This document shows positions 1 through 8,637 of a DNA stretch of 64,000 nt, one piece after another. Position numbers and translations under genes: made by a program. How positions within the stretch are numbered: position 1 is the stretch's first letter; each line of letters begins with the position of its first letter. Source of the stretch: Arenibacter algicola (lineage in GTDB: Bacteria; Bacteroidota; Bacteroidia; Flavobacteriales; Flavobacteriaceae); the NCBI RefSeq assembly GCF_000733925.1, contig NZ_JPOO01000003.1:558001-622000 (forward strand). The letters run 5' to 3'. The notes beneath the pieces were generated by a model. That model was given only the letters and a program-made list of their open reading frames with translations, was not told the DNA's origin and ran no database searches.

Positions 1-2015
1 TTTTTATATTGCTCGCGGCCATTGTGGCATTGGCACTCGTACTGTTTCAATATTACTATAAAAACAAAAGGAAGGGAAAGCTCCAGATAATCCTTTCCTT
101 TTTGCGTTTTTTGGCCATATTCGGAACCCTATTGCTTATTATAAATCCAAAATTCACTAAGAACGAATACACTCTGGAAAAGACCAATTTGGTGCTACTG
201 GTAGACAATTCATCTTCTATGACGTCTGAGGATAAGGCCAAAGTAATTTCCGACCTTTCTTCATTGAAGAATAAAATGGAGTCATCATCCGAAAGTTTCA
301 ATATACTCAATTACAGATTTGGAGCGGAACTATCCAATTCCGATAGCCTTGGTTTCACAGAAAAAAGCACCAATATTTCTAAGGCCTTGGCTGGTTTAAA
401 CGAAATATTCACCGGCACCAACACCGCGGTAGTACTGTTTACCGATGGTAATCAGACCATAGGGGAAGATTATGAATTTTATGGGAAACGTAAAAAATTC
501 CCTATTTACCCTGTAGTTTTGGGCGATACCACCAAATATGATGATATATCAATAAGCCAAATAAATGCCAATAGATATGCCTTTTTAAAGAACAAATTCC
601 CCCTGGAAGTATTTATTTCTTATGATGGCAAGGAAGAAGTCCCTTCGGAATTACAAGTTTTTGTGGACGACAAATTGGTTTATAAGGAAAAAATTTCGTT
701 ATCCAATATTTCCAACGCCAAGATTGTCAATACGCAGATAGAAGCCAGTACGGTGGGAATTAAAAATATTAAGGTAATTGTTCCTCCATTGCCAAATGAA
801 AAAAATACGGCAAACAATGAAAAATTATTGGCCTTGGAAGTATTGGACGAAAAAACAAATGTAGCCATCATTTCCACTGTCCAGCACCCGGACATTGGAG
901 CTCTAAAGAAAGCTATTGAGAGCAACGAGCAAAGATTGGTGTCAATCTATAGGCCTGACACCGACTTGAGCAAATTGCAGGAGGTTGACGTTTATATACT
1001 TTATCAGCCCGATGCCTCCTTTGACAAGGTGTACAAACAAATGCAATTGCGAAAATCCAATTCCTTTACCATTTTGGGCACTTATACCGACCTGAATTTT
1101 ATAAACAGAATTCAAAACAACTACCTAGTTGAAACAGGTTATCCTGTGCAGGAATTCTTTGCAAGCCCCAATGCCGCATTTTCGAAATTCGATATTTCAG
1201 AATTCTCCGTGGAAGGTTTCCCGCCCCTTGTATCGGATGCGGGGCCAGTGAATGTTTTGGGCATTGGAGAACCCTTGTTAAAAGTCCGTATCAAAGGGGT
1301 GGACATGGACCAACCCTTATTGACCACTGCAGAAGAAGACACGGCAAAACATGCCATATTGGTTGGGGAAAATATATGGAAATGGAGGGTTCAAAATTAC
1401 CGGAACGATCAAACATTTAAGGATTTTGATGCTTTTCTAGGAAAACTGATCCTTTACCTTTCGACCTCCAAAGGCAAAAATAGATTTGTATTGGATTATA
1501 GTTCCATTTACAATAACAGCAGCGAAACCAAAATAAAGGCTACTTATTTTGACGAGGCTTTTGTCTTTGATTCCAATGCGTCTATCAACATTAAAGTGGA
1601 GAGTAAATCCACCAATACTTCCGTAGAGGTTCCAATGTTGTTAAAAGACGGATACTATGAGGCGGACCTAAGCAATTTACCCCCGGGAAAATATGATTTT
1701 GTTGCTACTGTAACCAAAGGGAACCTGAGCAGGTCTGGAAGCTTTTCCATCTTGGATTTTGATGCAGAAAAACAATTCTCTTCCAGCAATTATGCAAAAC
1801 TGAATCGTCTGGCAATGAATACAGGAGGAAAACTTTACTTTCCGGATCAAATGGACTCCTTGGTCAAGGCATTGGAAACCGATCCTAAGTTTGTACCTGT
1901 TCAAAAAAGCAAACAAAATGTCGTACCTTTAATCGATTTTAAATTTCTTTTGGGTATTATCATTGCGGCCTTATCGTTGGAATGGTTTATCAGAAAGTAT
2001 AACGGATTAACTTAA
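1..2015 (+). CDS. VWA-domain membrane protein, 5' end cut by the window
   Basis: The reading frame is open to the left edge, and the first possible start inside the window (TTG at 9) falls inside a hydrophobic segment, so the true start lies upstream. Two N-terminal membrane segments are followed by a von Willebrand A domain with a MIDAS motif (DNSSS near residue 66 and a TDGNQ segment near residue 144). A long periplasmic-type beta-rich region follows, and a single C-terminal membrane helix (FLLGIIIAALSLEWFI) closes the protein. The last codons lie 12 bases before the SPFH gene, so the two are probably co-transcribed. The family resembles the large VWA membrane proteins of Bacteroidota. The specific role is unknown. 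Confidence 0.85.
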   Translation, partial: FILLAAIVALALVLFQYYYKNKRKGKLQIILSFLRFLAIFGTLLLIINPKFTKNEYTLEKTNLVLLVDNSSSMTSEDKAKVISDLSSLKNKMESSSESFNILNYRFGAELSNSDSLGFTEKSTNISKALAGLNEIFTGTNTAVVLFTDGNQTIGEDYEFYGKRKKFPIYPVVLGDTTKYDDISISQINANRYAFLKNKFPLEVFISYDGKEEVPSELQVFVDDKLVYKEKISLSNISNAKIVNTQIEASTVGIKNIKVIVPPLPNEKNTANNEKLLALEVLDEKTNVAIISTVQHPDIGALKKAIESNEQRLVSIYRPDTDLSKLQEVDVYILYQPDASFDKVYKQMQLRKSNSFTILGTYTDLNFINRIQNNYLVETGYPVQEFFASPNAAFSKFDISEFSVEGFPPLVSDAGPVNVLGIGEPLLKVRIKGVDMDQPLLTTAEEDTAKHAILVGENIWKWRVQNYRNDQTFKDFDAFLGKLILYLSTSKGKNRFVLDYSSIYNNSSETKIKATYFDEAFVFDSNASINIKVESKSTNTSVEVPMLLKDGYYEADLSNLPPGKYDFVATVTKGNLSRSGSFSILDFDAEKQFSSSNYAKLNRLAMNTGGKLYFPDQMDSLVKALETDPKFVPVQKSKQNVVPLIDFKFLLGIIIAALSLEWFIRKYNGLT

Positions 2016-2027
2016 TAAATAAACTAA

Positions 2028-2843
2028 ATGGATAAATTACCAAAAATTGCATTACCGGCCATATTCGGCTTAATAGTTCTTGTAATATTAATTTCAAAAT
2101 CGGCCGTTACCATTGGCTCAGGTGAAGCTGGAGTGCTGTACAAGACCTTTTCTGGAGGGGTTGTCACAGATGAGGCACCACTGGGAGAGGGATTCCAGAT
2201 AGTTGCGCCTTGGAACAAGGTCTTTATATATGAGGTAAGGCAACAGGAAGTTTTGGAAAAAATGCAAGTATTATCATCCAATGGTCTTGAAATTAAATTG
2301 GAAGCTTCGGCCTGGTTTGAACCAAAAAGAGAATTTTTAGGAAAATTGCATCAGGAAAAAGGTACGGACTACATACAACGCGTATTATTGCCAACCATTA
2401 GATCTGCCGCAAGAAGTGTTGTAGGAAGATATACCCCGGAACAGCTTTATTCCAGTAAAAGGGATGCCATTCAGCAAGAAATCTTTGAAGAGACCGAAAA
2501 AATTGTAGATGGACAATATATTCAGCTCAATGAAATATTGGTTAGGGATGTAACCTTACCACCTACTATTAAAGAGGCTATTGAGCGTAAGCTTAAACAG
2601 GAACAGGAATCTTTGGAGTATGAATTTAGATTGGTAACGGCACAAAAAGAAGCTGAAAAGGTACGGATAGAGGCCCAAGGTAAAGCGGATGCCAATAGTA
2701 TATTAAGCGCTTCTTTAACCGACAAAATATTACAGGACAAAGGTATTGATGCTACCATTAAATTATCGGAATCCCCTAATGCCAAGGTAATCGTTATTGG
2801 AAGTGGAGAATCGGGAATGCCAATTATACTGGGGAATCAATAA
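2028..2843 (+). CDS. SPFH/prohibitin-family membrane protein
   Basis: A 271-residue protein with one N-terminal membrane helix (about residues 9-27), then an SPFH/band 7 domain (GSGEAGVLYKTFSGGV through the EIKLEASAWFEP region) and a charged coiled coil (KLKQEQESLEYEFRLVTAQKEAEKVRIEAQGKADA) typical of prohibitin and stomatin relatives. Such proteins form large ring or cage assemblies on the membrane and often scaffold proteases. It directly follows the VWA gene. A weak A/T-rich inverted repeat (2850-2857 with 2864-2871) follows the stop codon, but it lacks a GC-rich stem. Confidence 0.9.
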   Translation: MDKLPKIALPAIFGLIVLVILISKSAVTIGSGEAGVLYKTFSGGVVTDEAPLGEGFQIVAPWNKVFIYEVRQQEVLEKMQVLSSNGLEIKLEASAWFEPKREFLGKLHQEKGTDYIQRVLLPTIRSAARSVVGRYTPEQLYSSKRDAIQQEIFEETEKIVDGQYIQLNEILVRDVTLPPTIKEAIERKLKQEQESLEYEFRLVTAQKEAEKVRIEAQGKADANSILSASLTDKILQDKGIDATIKLSESPNAKVIVIGSGESGMPIILGNQ

Positions 2844-2904
2844 TAATTTAACAATTTTAAAATAAATTGTTCCGTATAAATTTTCCAAGGTTGAAAAATA
2901 GTTT

Positions 2905-2912
2905 TAATTTTG
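2905..2912 (+). promoter_or_regulatory. Candidate -7 box of the his operon
   Basis: TAATTTTG matches the Bacteroidota -7 consensus TAnnTTTG. It ends 7 bases before the leader-peptide ATG at 2920, so transcription would begin at or almost at that ATG. A convincing -33 TTTG box at the usual distance was not seen. The motif alone is weak evidence in A/T-rich DNA; its position gives it weight. Confidence 0.45.
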
Positions 2913-2919
2913 CCTTAAC

Positions 2920-2976
2920 ATGAAAAATAACAGGACACATCATCATCATTTCTTCACTTGCAATCAAGCGAGCTAG
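2920..2976 (+). CDS. hisL: Histidine operon leader peptide
   Basis: An 18-codon open frame, MKNNRTHHHHFFTCNQAS, contains four consecutive CAT histidine codons (2938-2949) and ends at TAG 2974-2976. It lies 31 bases before a strong intrinsic terminator and 109 bases before hisG, exactly the arrangement of a ribosome-dependent attenuator. When charged His-tRNA is scarce, the ribosome should stall on the His run and change the downstream fold. The assignment rests on codon content and position; I did not work out the antiterminator pairing. Confidence 0.88.
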   Translation: MKNNRTHHHHFFTCNQAS

Positions 2977-3006
2977 GAATGTATTGTTGTATCTAAACTA
3001 TATTCT

Positions 3007-3040
3007 AACCCGTTTGAGCAATCAAACGGGTTTTGTATTT
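3007..3040 (+). terminator. Attenuator terminator of the his operon
   Basis: AACCCGTTTGA (3007-3017) pairs perfectly with TCAAACGGGTT (3022-3032) around a GCAA tetraloop (3018-3021), followed by a T-rich tract TTGTATTT. It lies between the His-rich leader peptide and hisG and would stop transcription when histidine is plentiful. A small hairpin (CTTG CAAT CAAG) just after the His codons could act as a pause structure. Confidence 0.85.
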
Positions 3041-3084
3041 AACAACCTGTTAGATTTGTTCAGGCCAAAAACAAAATACCAAAA

Positions 3085-3942
3085 ATGAAAAAAATTAGAA
3101 TTGCGATCCAAAAAAGCGGGCGATTAAACGAAGACTCACTTCAAATATTAAAAGACTGTGGTATCTCCATAGACAATGGAAAAGATCAACTTAAAGCCTC
3201 TTCCAGAAATTTTCCTTTAGAGGTTTTCTATCTTAGAAATGGGGACATTCCCCAATATCTTAGGGACGGGGTCGTAGATATTGCCATTATTGGTGAAAAT
3301 GTGCTCATAGAAAAAGGTGAGGATATTTCCATTGCTGAGAAACTGGGTTTTTCCAAATGCAAAGTATCCCTGGCCGTTCCCAAATCGGTCAAGTATAAAT
3401 CGGTGACCGATTTTGAAGGTAAAAGGATTGCCACTTCCTATCCCAATACCGTAAAAAATTATTTGGATAGCAAGGGCGTAAAAGCAGATCTTCACATTAT
3501 AAATGGTTCTGTAGAAATTGCCCCAAATATAGGTTTGGCAGATGCCATTTGCGATATTGTTTCCAGTGGAAGTACATTGTTCAAAAACAATTTAAAGGAA
3601 GTGGAGGTAATGTTGACCAGTGAAGCCGTATTGGCCGTTTCCCCACAAATCTCCCAGGAGCGAACAGTATTGTTGGAAGACTTAAGATTTAGGATCCAGT
3701 CCGTATTACGTGCCAGACAGTCCAAGTATGTTCTTTTGAACGCACCAAACGAGAAACTAAAAGAGATTATTGCATTATTACCTGGTATGAGGAGTCCAAC
3801 CGTGCTTCCTTTGGCCGAAGAAGGATGGAGTTCCGTACATACCGTAATAAATAAGGATAAGTTCTGGGAAGTAATCCAAGAGCTCAAAAAAGCAGGAGCA
3901 GAGGGAATATTGGTTTGCCCAATAGAAAAAATGGTGTTGTAA
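3085..3942 (+). CDS. hisG: ATP phosphoribosyltransferase, long form
   Basis: First enzyme of histidine synthesis: joins ATP and PRPP to phosphoribosyl-ATP. The 285-residue length and the C-terminal segment (about residues 210-285, ending GAEGILVCPIEKMVL) show the long form with an ACT-like regulatory domain, which is normally inhibited by histidine and needs no HisZ. The N-terminus IRIAIQKSGRLNEDSLQIL and the SGSTLFKNNLKEVE PRPP-binding region are typical. It is the first structural gene behind the attenuator, 8 bases before the GNAT gene's start. Confidence 0.96.
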   Translation: MKKIRIAIQKSGRLNEDSLQILKDCGISIDNGKDQLKASSRNFPLEVFYLRNGDIPQYLRDGVVDIAIIGENVLIEKGEDISIAEKLGFSKCKVSLAVPKSVKYKSVTDFEGKRIATSYPNTVKNYLDSKGVKADLHIINGSVEIAPNIGLADAICDIVSSGSTLFKNNLKEVEVMLTSEAVLAVSPQISQERTVLLEDLRFRIQSVLRARQSKYVLLNAPNEKLKEIIALLPGMRSPTVLPLAEEGWSSVHTVINKDKFWEVIQELKKAGAEGILVCPIEKMVL

Positions 3943-3949
3943 TAGTGCT

Positions 3950-4381
3950 ATGCTTACTGAATTTCAAATAGGGTTCATTCCGAAGGAGAATATGAATGAA
4001 ATTTTGCCTTTGGTACAAATGCTCAACAACTATAAAATTCCTGTCGAAACCCTTAAAAGAAGATTGCAGGATATGCTCATAGACGGATATCAATGTTTGG
4101 GCGCTTATGATAAAGATGAATTGATCGGCATATGTGGGATATGGGTTTTAAATAAATTATACGTAGGTAAACATCTGGAACCGGACAATGTATTTGTATT
4201 GCCGGAATATAGAAGTTCTGGGGTTGGGAAATTAATGTTGGACCGGGTTTTGAACTATGCGTTGGAAATTGGATGCAATACGTCAGAGATCAACTGCTAT
4301 ATTAATAATGATAAAGGAATTCAGTTCTGGGACAGCCAAGGTTATAAAGCTATAGGTTACCACATGCAAAAAGTATTATAA
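3950..4381 (+). CDS. GNAT-family N-acetyltransferase inside the his operon
   Basis: A 143-residue protein with a GNAT fold: the acetyl-CoA binding loop appears as VLPEYRSSGVGKLMLDRVLNYA (R/QxxGxG/A type) near residues 83-104, followed by the terminal strand-helix part (INNDKGIQFWDSQGYKAIGYHM). It sits 7 bases after hisG and 2 bases before hisD, so it must be translated from the his transcript. The substrate is unknown. It has no known place in the histidine pathway. Its tight packing suggests that co-expression matters, or that it is a passenger. Confidence 0.88.
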   Translation: MLTEFQIGFIPKENMNEILPLVQMLNNYKIPVETLKRRLQDMLIDGYQCLGAYDKDELIGICGIWVLNKLYVGKHLEPDNVFVLPEYRSSGVGKLMLDRVLNYALEIGCNTSEINCYINNDKGIQFWDSQGYKAIGYHMQKVL

Positions 4382-4383
4382 GA

Positions 4384-5667
4384 ATGAATAAAATATACAA
4401 TCCGGAAAGAGCACAATGGAAGACCGTTCTAAAACGGCCTACACAATCGGTCTCCGATATCGAGGATATCGTTAATTCCGTTTTCAGGGAAATAAAGGCC
4501 GGGGGGGATACCGTTGTTAGTAGCTATACCAAAAAGTTTGATGGTGTGGTCTTAAAGGACGCTTTGGTACCATCTGTAGAGATAGAGGAATCCAATAAAT
4601 TGATTTCCAACGATTTAAAAGCAGCCATTCAACAAGCTAAAAACAATATTGAAAAATTTCATAAGGCCCAAAAAACCGAAAAAATTACAGTAGAGACAGC
4701 AGATGGCGTACAATGCTGGCAGGAAAAAAGGCCTATACAAAAAGTGGGATTATATATTCCAGGAGGTACAGCCCCTCTGTTTTCCACCATTTTAATGTTG
4801 GCTATACCAGCCAATATTGCCGGGTGCAAAGAAATTATCCTGTGTACCCCTCCCAACAAGGAAGGGAAAGTACACCCGGCCATTTTATATGCTGCCAACT
4901 TATGTGGGGTTACCAAAATATTCAAGGTGGGTGGCATCCAAGCCATTGCAAGCATGACTTTTGGGACGGAAACCATTCCTCCTGTGTATAAAATATTTGG
5001 ACCGGGTAACCAATTTGTAACCGTTGCCAAACAGATTGCCACCAAATACGGAATTGCCATAGATATGCCTGCCGGCCCGAGTGAACTTTTGGTCATGGCC
5101 GATGATACCGCCAATGCCGCATTTGTGGCCTCCGATCTATTGAGTCAGGCCGAACATGGAGTGGATAGTCAGGTCATTTTGGTGTCCACTTCAAAAACCC
5201 TAATAGATGAGGTTGAAGAGGAGGTGGCCAAGCAAATTAACGACCTGCCTAGAAAAGAAATAGCCGTGAAGGCCATCGCCAATAGTAAGTTGATCTTCGT
5301 GGAAGACCAGCAGACGGCTGTGGATCTAATAAATGAGTACGGGCCGGAACACTACATTTTATGTGTTCAGAACGAGGACTTTTATTTAGAACAAACCTAT
5401 AATGCCGGTTCTGTTTTTATTGGAAATTATACTCCGGAAAGTGCGGGGGATTACGCATCGGGAACCAATCATACCCTACCTACCAACGGATATGCCAAAC
5501 AGTATAGCGGAGTAAACTTGGATAGTTTTATGAAGAGCATGACCTTTCAAAAAATATCTAAAAAAGGAATTCAGGAAATTGGCAGGACCATAGAGTTGAT
5601 GGCCGAAGCCGAAGGGCTACAGGCGCATAAAAATGCAGTAACCTTGAGATTGGACAGTTTAAAATAA
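4384..5667 (+). CDS. hisD: Histidinol dehydrogenase
   Basis: Oxidises L-histidinol to L-histidine in two NAD-dependent steps, using zinc. The 427-residue length is normal for the family. Clear signatures are GLYIPGGTAPLFSTILMLA, the GPGNQFVTVAKQ segment, DMPAGPSELLVMAD, the LLSQAEHGVDSQ region and the C-terminal AGDYASGTNHTLPTNGYAK zinc and substrate region. The start codon follows the GNAT stop by 2 bases. A large opposite-strand open frame inside it is coding shadow. Confidence 0.97.
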   Translation: MNKIYNPERAQWKTVLKRPTQSVSDIEDIVNSVFREIKAGGDTVVSSYTKKFDGVVLKDALVPSVEIEESNKLISNDLKAAIQQAKNNIEKFHKAQKTEKITVETADGVQCWQEKRPIQKVGLYIPGGTAPLFSTILMLAIPANIAGCKEIILCTPPNKEGKVHPAILYAANLCGVTKIFKVGGIQAIASMTFGTETIPPVYKIFGPGNQFVTVAKQIATKYGIAIDMPAGPSELLVMADDTANAAFVASDLLSQAEHGVDSQVILVSTSKTLIDEVEEEVAKQINDLPRKEIAVKAIANSKLIFVEDQQTAVDLINEYGPEHYILCVQNEDFYLEQTYNAGSVFIGNYTPESAGDYASGTNHTLPTNGYAKQYSGVNLDSFMKSMTFQKISKKGIQEIGRTIELMAEAEGLQAHKNAVTLRLDSLK

Positions 5668-5677
5668 TGGAGCCAAT

Positions 5678-5702
5678 GTATTCAGGCAAAAGACCTGTAT
5701 AC
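5678..5702 (+). other. Stem-loop between hisD and hisC
   Basis: GTATTCAGG (5678-5686) pairs with CCTGTATAC (5694-5702) with one mismatch around a CAAAAGA loop. No T-run follows, so it is not a terminator. It could be a processing or mRNA-stability element in the 67-base gap between hisD and hisC. Confidence 0.35.
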
Positions 5703-5734
5703 AAGTGGAGCCAAATGGCGAAAAGCATAAAAGA

Positions 5735-6793
5735 ATGAACACGAAAATATTCGATATCAACAATATAGTACGGGAAAACGTAAAGGGATTGAGCCCCTAT
5801 TCTTCTGCAAGGGACGAATATGTTTCGGACGGCTCCAAAATGGTGTTTTTGGATGCCAATGAAAATCCTTTTGAAACTGGTGTAAATAGATACCCCGATC
5901 CGCACCAAAGACGTTTAAAAGAGGTGTTGGCAGAAAAAAAAGGAGTTTCTTCACAACAACTTCTATTGGGCAACGGCAGCGATGAAGTACTGGATCTAAT
6001 TTTTAGGGCTTTTTGTGAACCCAAAGAGGACAACATTATAAGCCTACCTCCAACCTATGGCATGTACAAGGTACTTGCGGGTATCAACAACGTGGAGAAC
6101 AGGGAGGTTCTTTTAACAAAGGATTTTGAGCCTAATGTACCCGAAATACTTAGGGTAGCCGACGACAGAAGCAAATTGTTATTTTTGTGTTCCCCTAACA
6201 ATCCAACCGGGAATAGTTTTTCCAATAGCAGCGTAAGGGAGTTGTTAAACAATTTTAATGGCTTGGTAGTCGTAGATGAGGCCTATATCGACTTCTCGAG
6301 TGAAAAGAGCTGGATTACGGAATTATCCAACTATCCCAATCTGGTGGTTACCCAAACCTTATCCAAAGCCTATGGAATGGCCGGGATACGATTGGGAACA
6401 TGTTACGCTTCAGAAGAAATTATTTCGGTATTGAACAAAATCAAACCTCCGTACAACGTAAATGAATTAACCCAACAAAGAGCTCTGGAGAGGGTTTTGG
6501 ACACCAATGCGGTTAATTTGGAGGTATCGGATATTTTAAGGGAACGTGAAGCTCTTGTCAATGTATTGGGTAAAGTAGACTTCGTGGAAAAGATATACCC
6601 ATCCGATGCTAATTTTGTATTGGCCAAGGTAGATGATGCTACCAAAAGATATAATCAACTGCTAAAAAAAGGCATCGTTGTCCGTAACAGAACTACCCAG
6701 CCACTTTGTGAAAATACCTTGAGATTTACTGTAGGGACCAAGGAGGAAAATAAGATATTAATAAGTGCATTGCAGAATATAACAACCATATAA
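5735..6793 (+). CDS. hisC: Histidinol-phosphate aminotransferase
   Basis: PLP enzyme converting imidazole acetol phosphate and glutamate to histidinol phosphate. The fold-type I aminotransferase signs are all present: the early LDANENPFETGVNRYPDPH substrate region, CSPNNPTGN, VVVDEAYIDFS with the PLP-binding Asp, and the lysine motif TLSKAYGMAGIRLG. I chose ATG 5735 (MNTKIFDINNIVREN) over an upstream in-frame ATG at 5705, because homologues begin near this point. That gives 352 residues, the usual length. Confidence 0.95.
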   Translation: MNTKIFDINNIVRENVKGLSPYSSARDEYVSDGSKMVFLDANENPFETGVNRYPDPHQRRLKEVLAEKKGVSSQQLLLGNGSDEVLDLIFRAFCEPKEDNIISLPPTYGMYKVLAGINNVENREVLLTKDFEPNVPEILRVADDRSKLLFLCSPNNPTGNSFSNSSVRELLNNFNGLVVVDEAYIDFSSEKSWITELSNYPNLVVTQTLSKAYGMAGIRLGTCYASEEIISVLNKIKPPYNVNELTQQRALERVLDTNAVNLEVSDILREREALVNVLGKVDFVEKIYPSDANFVLAKVDDATKRYNQLLKKGIVVRNRTTQPLCENTLRFTVGTKEENKILISALQNITTI

Positions 6794-6797
6794 TACT

Positions 6798-7976
6798 ATG
6801 AGTCCGGATACAAATACAAATTCCCCACAAGGGACCAAGAAGGCGAAAAAAGTGCTTTTTATAGACAGGGACGGCACTATTATCAAGGAAACCGTGGATG
6901 AACAAATAGATTCTTTTGAAAAAATGGTGTTCTATCCCAAAGCCTTTACTTTTTTGGGTAAAATAGCCAAGGAATTGGATTATGAATTGGTGATGATTAC
7001 CAATCAGGATGGATTGGGGACCGATATTTTTCCAGAGCATACCTTCTGGCCGGTACATAATTTTATACTTAAATCCTTCGAAAATGAAGGTGTTGTTTTT
7101 AACAAGGTTTTTCTCGACAGGACATTCCCACACGAAAATGCAAATACCCGAAAACCGGGAACCGGATTGCTTACCGAGTACTTTTCCGAAGAATATGATC
7201 TTGCCAATTCCTTTGTAATAGGCGATCGATTGACCGATGTGGAACTGGCCAAGAATTTAGGGGCCAAAGGAATCTTTATCAATGACAATACCAATTTGGG
7301 GACTGGGGAAATATCCGTTAAAAGGGAGGAATTGGATAATTATATAGCCCTTGAAAGCAATGATTGGGAGAAAATTTACGAATTTTTAAAACTGAAAGAC
7401 CGGGTATCGGAAATAACGCGCAAAACAAATGAAACCGATATTTTTATAAAACTCAATTTAGACGGTACCGGAAAAAGTGATATCAAAACCGGATTGGATT
7501 TCTTTGATCATATGTTGGATCAATTGGCACGTCATGGCCAAATGGATCTGGAAATCAAGGTCAATGGAGATCTGGAAGTGGATGAACACCATACCATTGA
7601 GGATACGGCCATAGCGCTGGGCGAGGTTTTCCATAAAGCCTTGGGCAATAAATTGGGCATAGAACGATACGGTTTCTGTTTGCCCATGGACGACTGTTTG
7701 GCACAGGCAGCCATTGATTTCGGCGGACGAAACTGGTTGGTATGGGAAACCGAATTTAAAAGGGAAATGATAGGTAAAATGCCCACAGAAATGTTTTATC
7801 ATTTCTTTAAATCGTTTACAGATGGGGCAAAGGCCAACCTAAACATCAAGGCGGAAGGTCAGAACGAACACCACAAGATCGAGGCCATTTTCAAGGCATT
7901 TGCCAAGGCCATTAAGATGGCCGTGAAACGCGATGTAGAAAAAATGGTACTGCCAAGTACCAAAGGTGTATTGTAG
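6798..7976 (+). CDS. hisB: Bifunctional histidinol-phosphatase / imidazoleglycerol-phosphate dehydratase
   Basis: A fused enzyme of 392 residues. The N-terminal half is a HAD phosphatase (FIDRDGTIIKE with the nucleophile Asp near residue 25, and VIGDRLTDVELAKNLGAKGI) that dephosphorylates histidinol phosphate. The C-terminal half is the IGP dehydratase with metal-binding HH motifs (FFDHMLDQLARHG, DEHHTIEDTA, and NEHHKIEAIFKAFAKAI). The fusion is the enterobacterial-type HisB, also seen in Bacteroidota. It begins 4 bases after hisC. Confidence 0.96.
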   Translation: MSPDTNTNSPQGTKKAKKVLFIDRDGTIIKETVDEQIDSFEKMVFYPKAFTFLGKIAKELDYELVMITNQDGLGTDIFPEHTFWPVHNFILKSFENEGVVFNKVFLDRTFPHENANTRKPGTGLLTEYFSEEYDLANSFVIGDRLTDVELAKNLGAKGIFINDNTNLGTGEISVKREELDNYIALESNDWEKIYEFLKLKDRVSEITRKTNETDIFIKLNLDGTGKSDIKTGLDFFDHMLDQLARHGQMDLEIKVNGDLEVDEHHTIEDTAIALGEVFHKALGNKLGIERYGFCLPMDDCLAQAAIDFGGRNWLVWETEFKREMIGKMPTEMFYHFFKSFTDGAKANLNIKAEGQNEHHKIEAIFKAFAKAIKMAVKRDVEKMVLPSTKGVL

Positions 7977-8007
7977 AAGAAATAAATATGTCCTAGGGAC
8001 AAAGAAA

Positions 8008-8604
8008 ATGAAAATAGTAATTATAGATTACGGGGCTGGAAATATACAGAGCATTAAATTTGCCTTTCAACGCTTGGGATACAACGCTATCTTGAGCAAG
8101 GATGCGGATGAGATCATGGCAGCCGATAAAGTTATTTTTCCCGGGGTGGGGGAAGCCAGTAGTGCCATGAAAAAATTGCGCGAAAGTAAATTGGACCAAA
8201 TTATACCAAAATTAAAACAGCCAGTATTGGGAATCTGCCTAGGGATGCAATTAATGTGTCATTCTTCAGAAGAAGGAGATACACAGGGCCTTGGTATTTT
8301 TGATGTAGATGTGGTTAAATTTTCCAAAGAAGTAAAAGTTCCACAAATTGGATGGAATCAAATTACCAATTTAAAATCCGATCTGTTCAAGAACGTCAAA
8401 GAAAAAGAGCATATCTATTTAGTCCACAGTTTTTATGCCCCTTTGTGCGAGGAGACCATAGCAGAAGCGGAATATGGTCTTGGATATAGTGCTGCATTAA
8501 AAAAAGATAATTTTTATGGAACCCAATTTCACCCGGAAAAGAGCAGTGAGGTAGGGGAGCAGATTCTTAGAAATTTTATCGAAACAATAGAGACCCCAGT
8601 ATAA
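8008..8604 (+). CDS. hisH: Imidazole glycerol phosphate synthase, glutaminase subunit
   Basis: Class I glutamine amidotransferase feeding ammonia to HisF. The catalytic triad is visible: nucleophile Cys in VLGICLGMQLM, and His and Glu in GTQFHPEKSS. I chose ATG 8008 (MKIVIIDYGAGNIQS), the conserved N-terminus, over an upstream in-frame start at 7966 that overlaps hisB. This gives 198 residues, the normal family length. HisF, its partner, lies two genes downstream. Confidence 0.95.
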   Translation: MKIVIIDYGAGNIQSIKFAFQRLGYNAILSKDADEIMAADKVIFPGVGEASSAMKKLRESKLDQIIPKLKQPVLGICLGMQLMCHSSEEGDTQGLGIFDVDVVKFSKEVKVPQIGWNQITNLKSDLFKNVKEKEHIYLVHSFYAPLCEETIAEAEYGLGYSAALKKDNFYGTQFHPEKSSEVGEQILRNFIETIETPV

Positions 8605-8637
8605 AATATACCAATTGGGACTTAATTTAAAACAGAA

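Noticed and set aside
2850..2871. A/T-only inverted repeat after the SPFH gene
   Set aside because: The stem has almost no GC and no T-run; too weak to call a terminator.
4659..5114. 151-residue open frame opposite hisD
   Set aside because: Its codons and composition follow the hisD frame, as expected for coding shadow.
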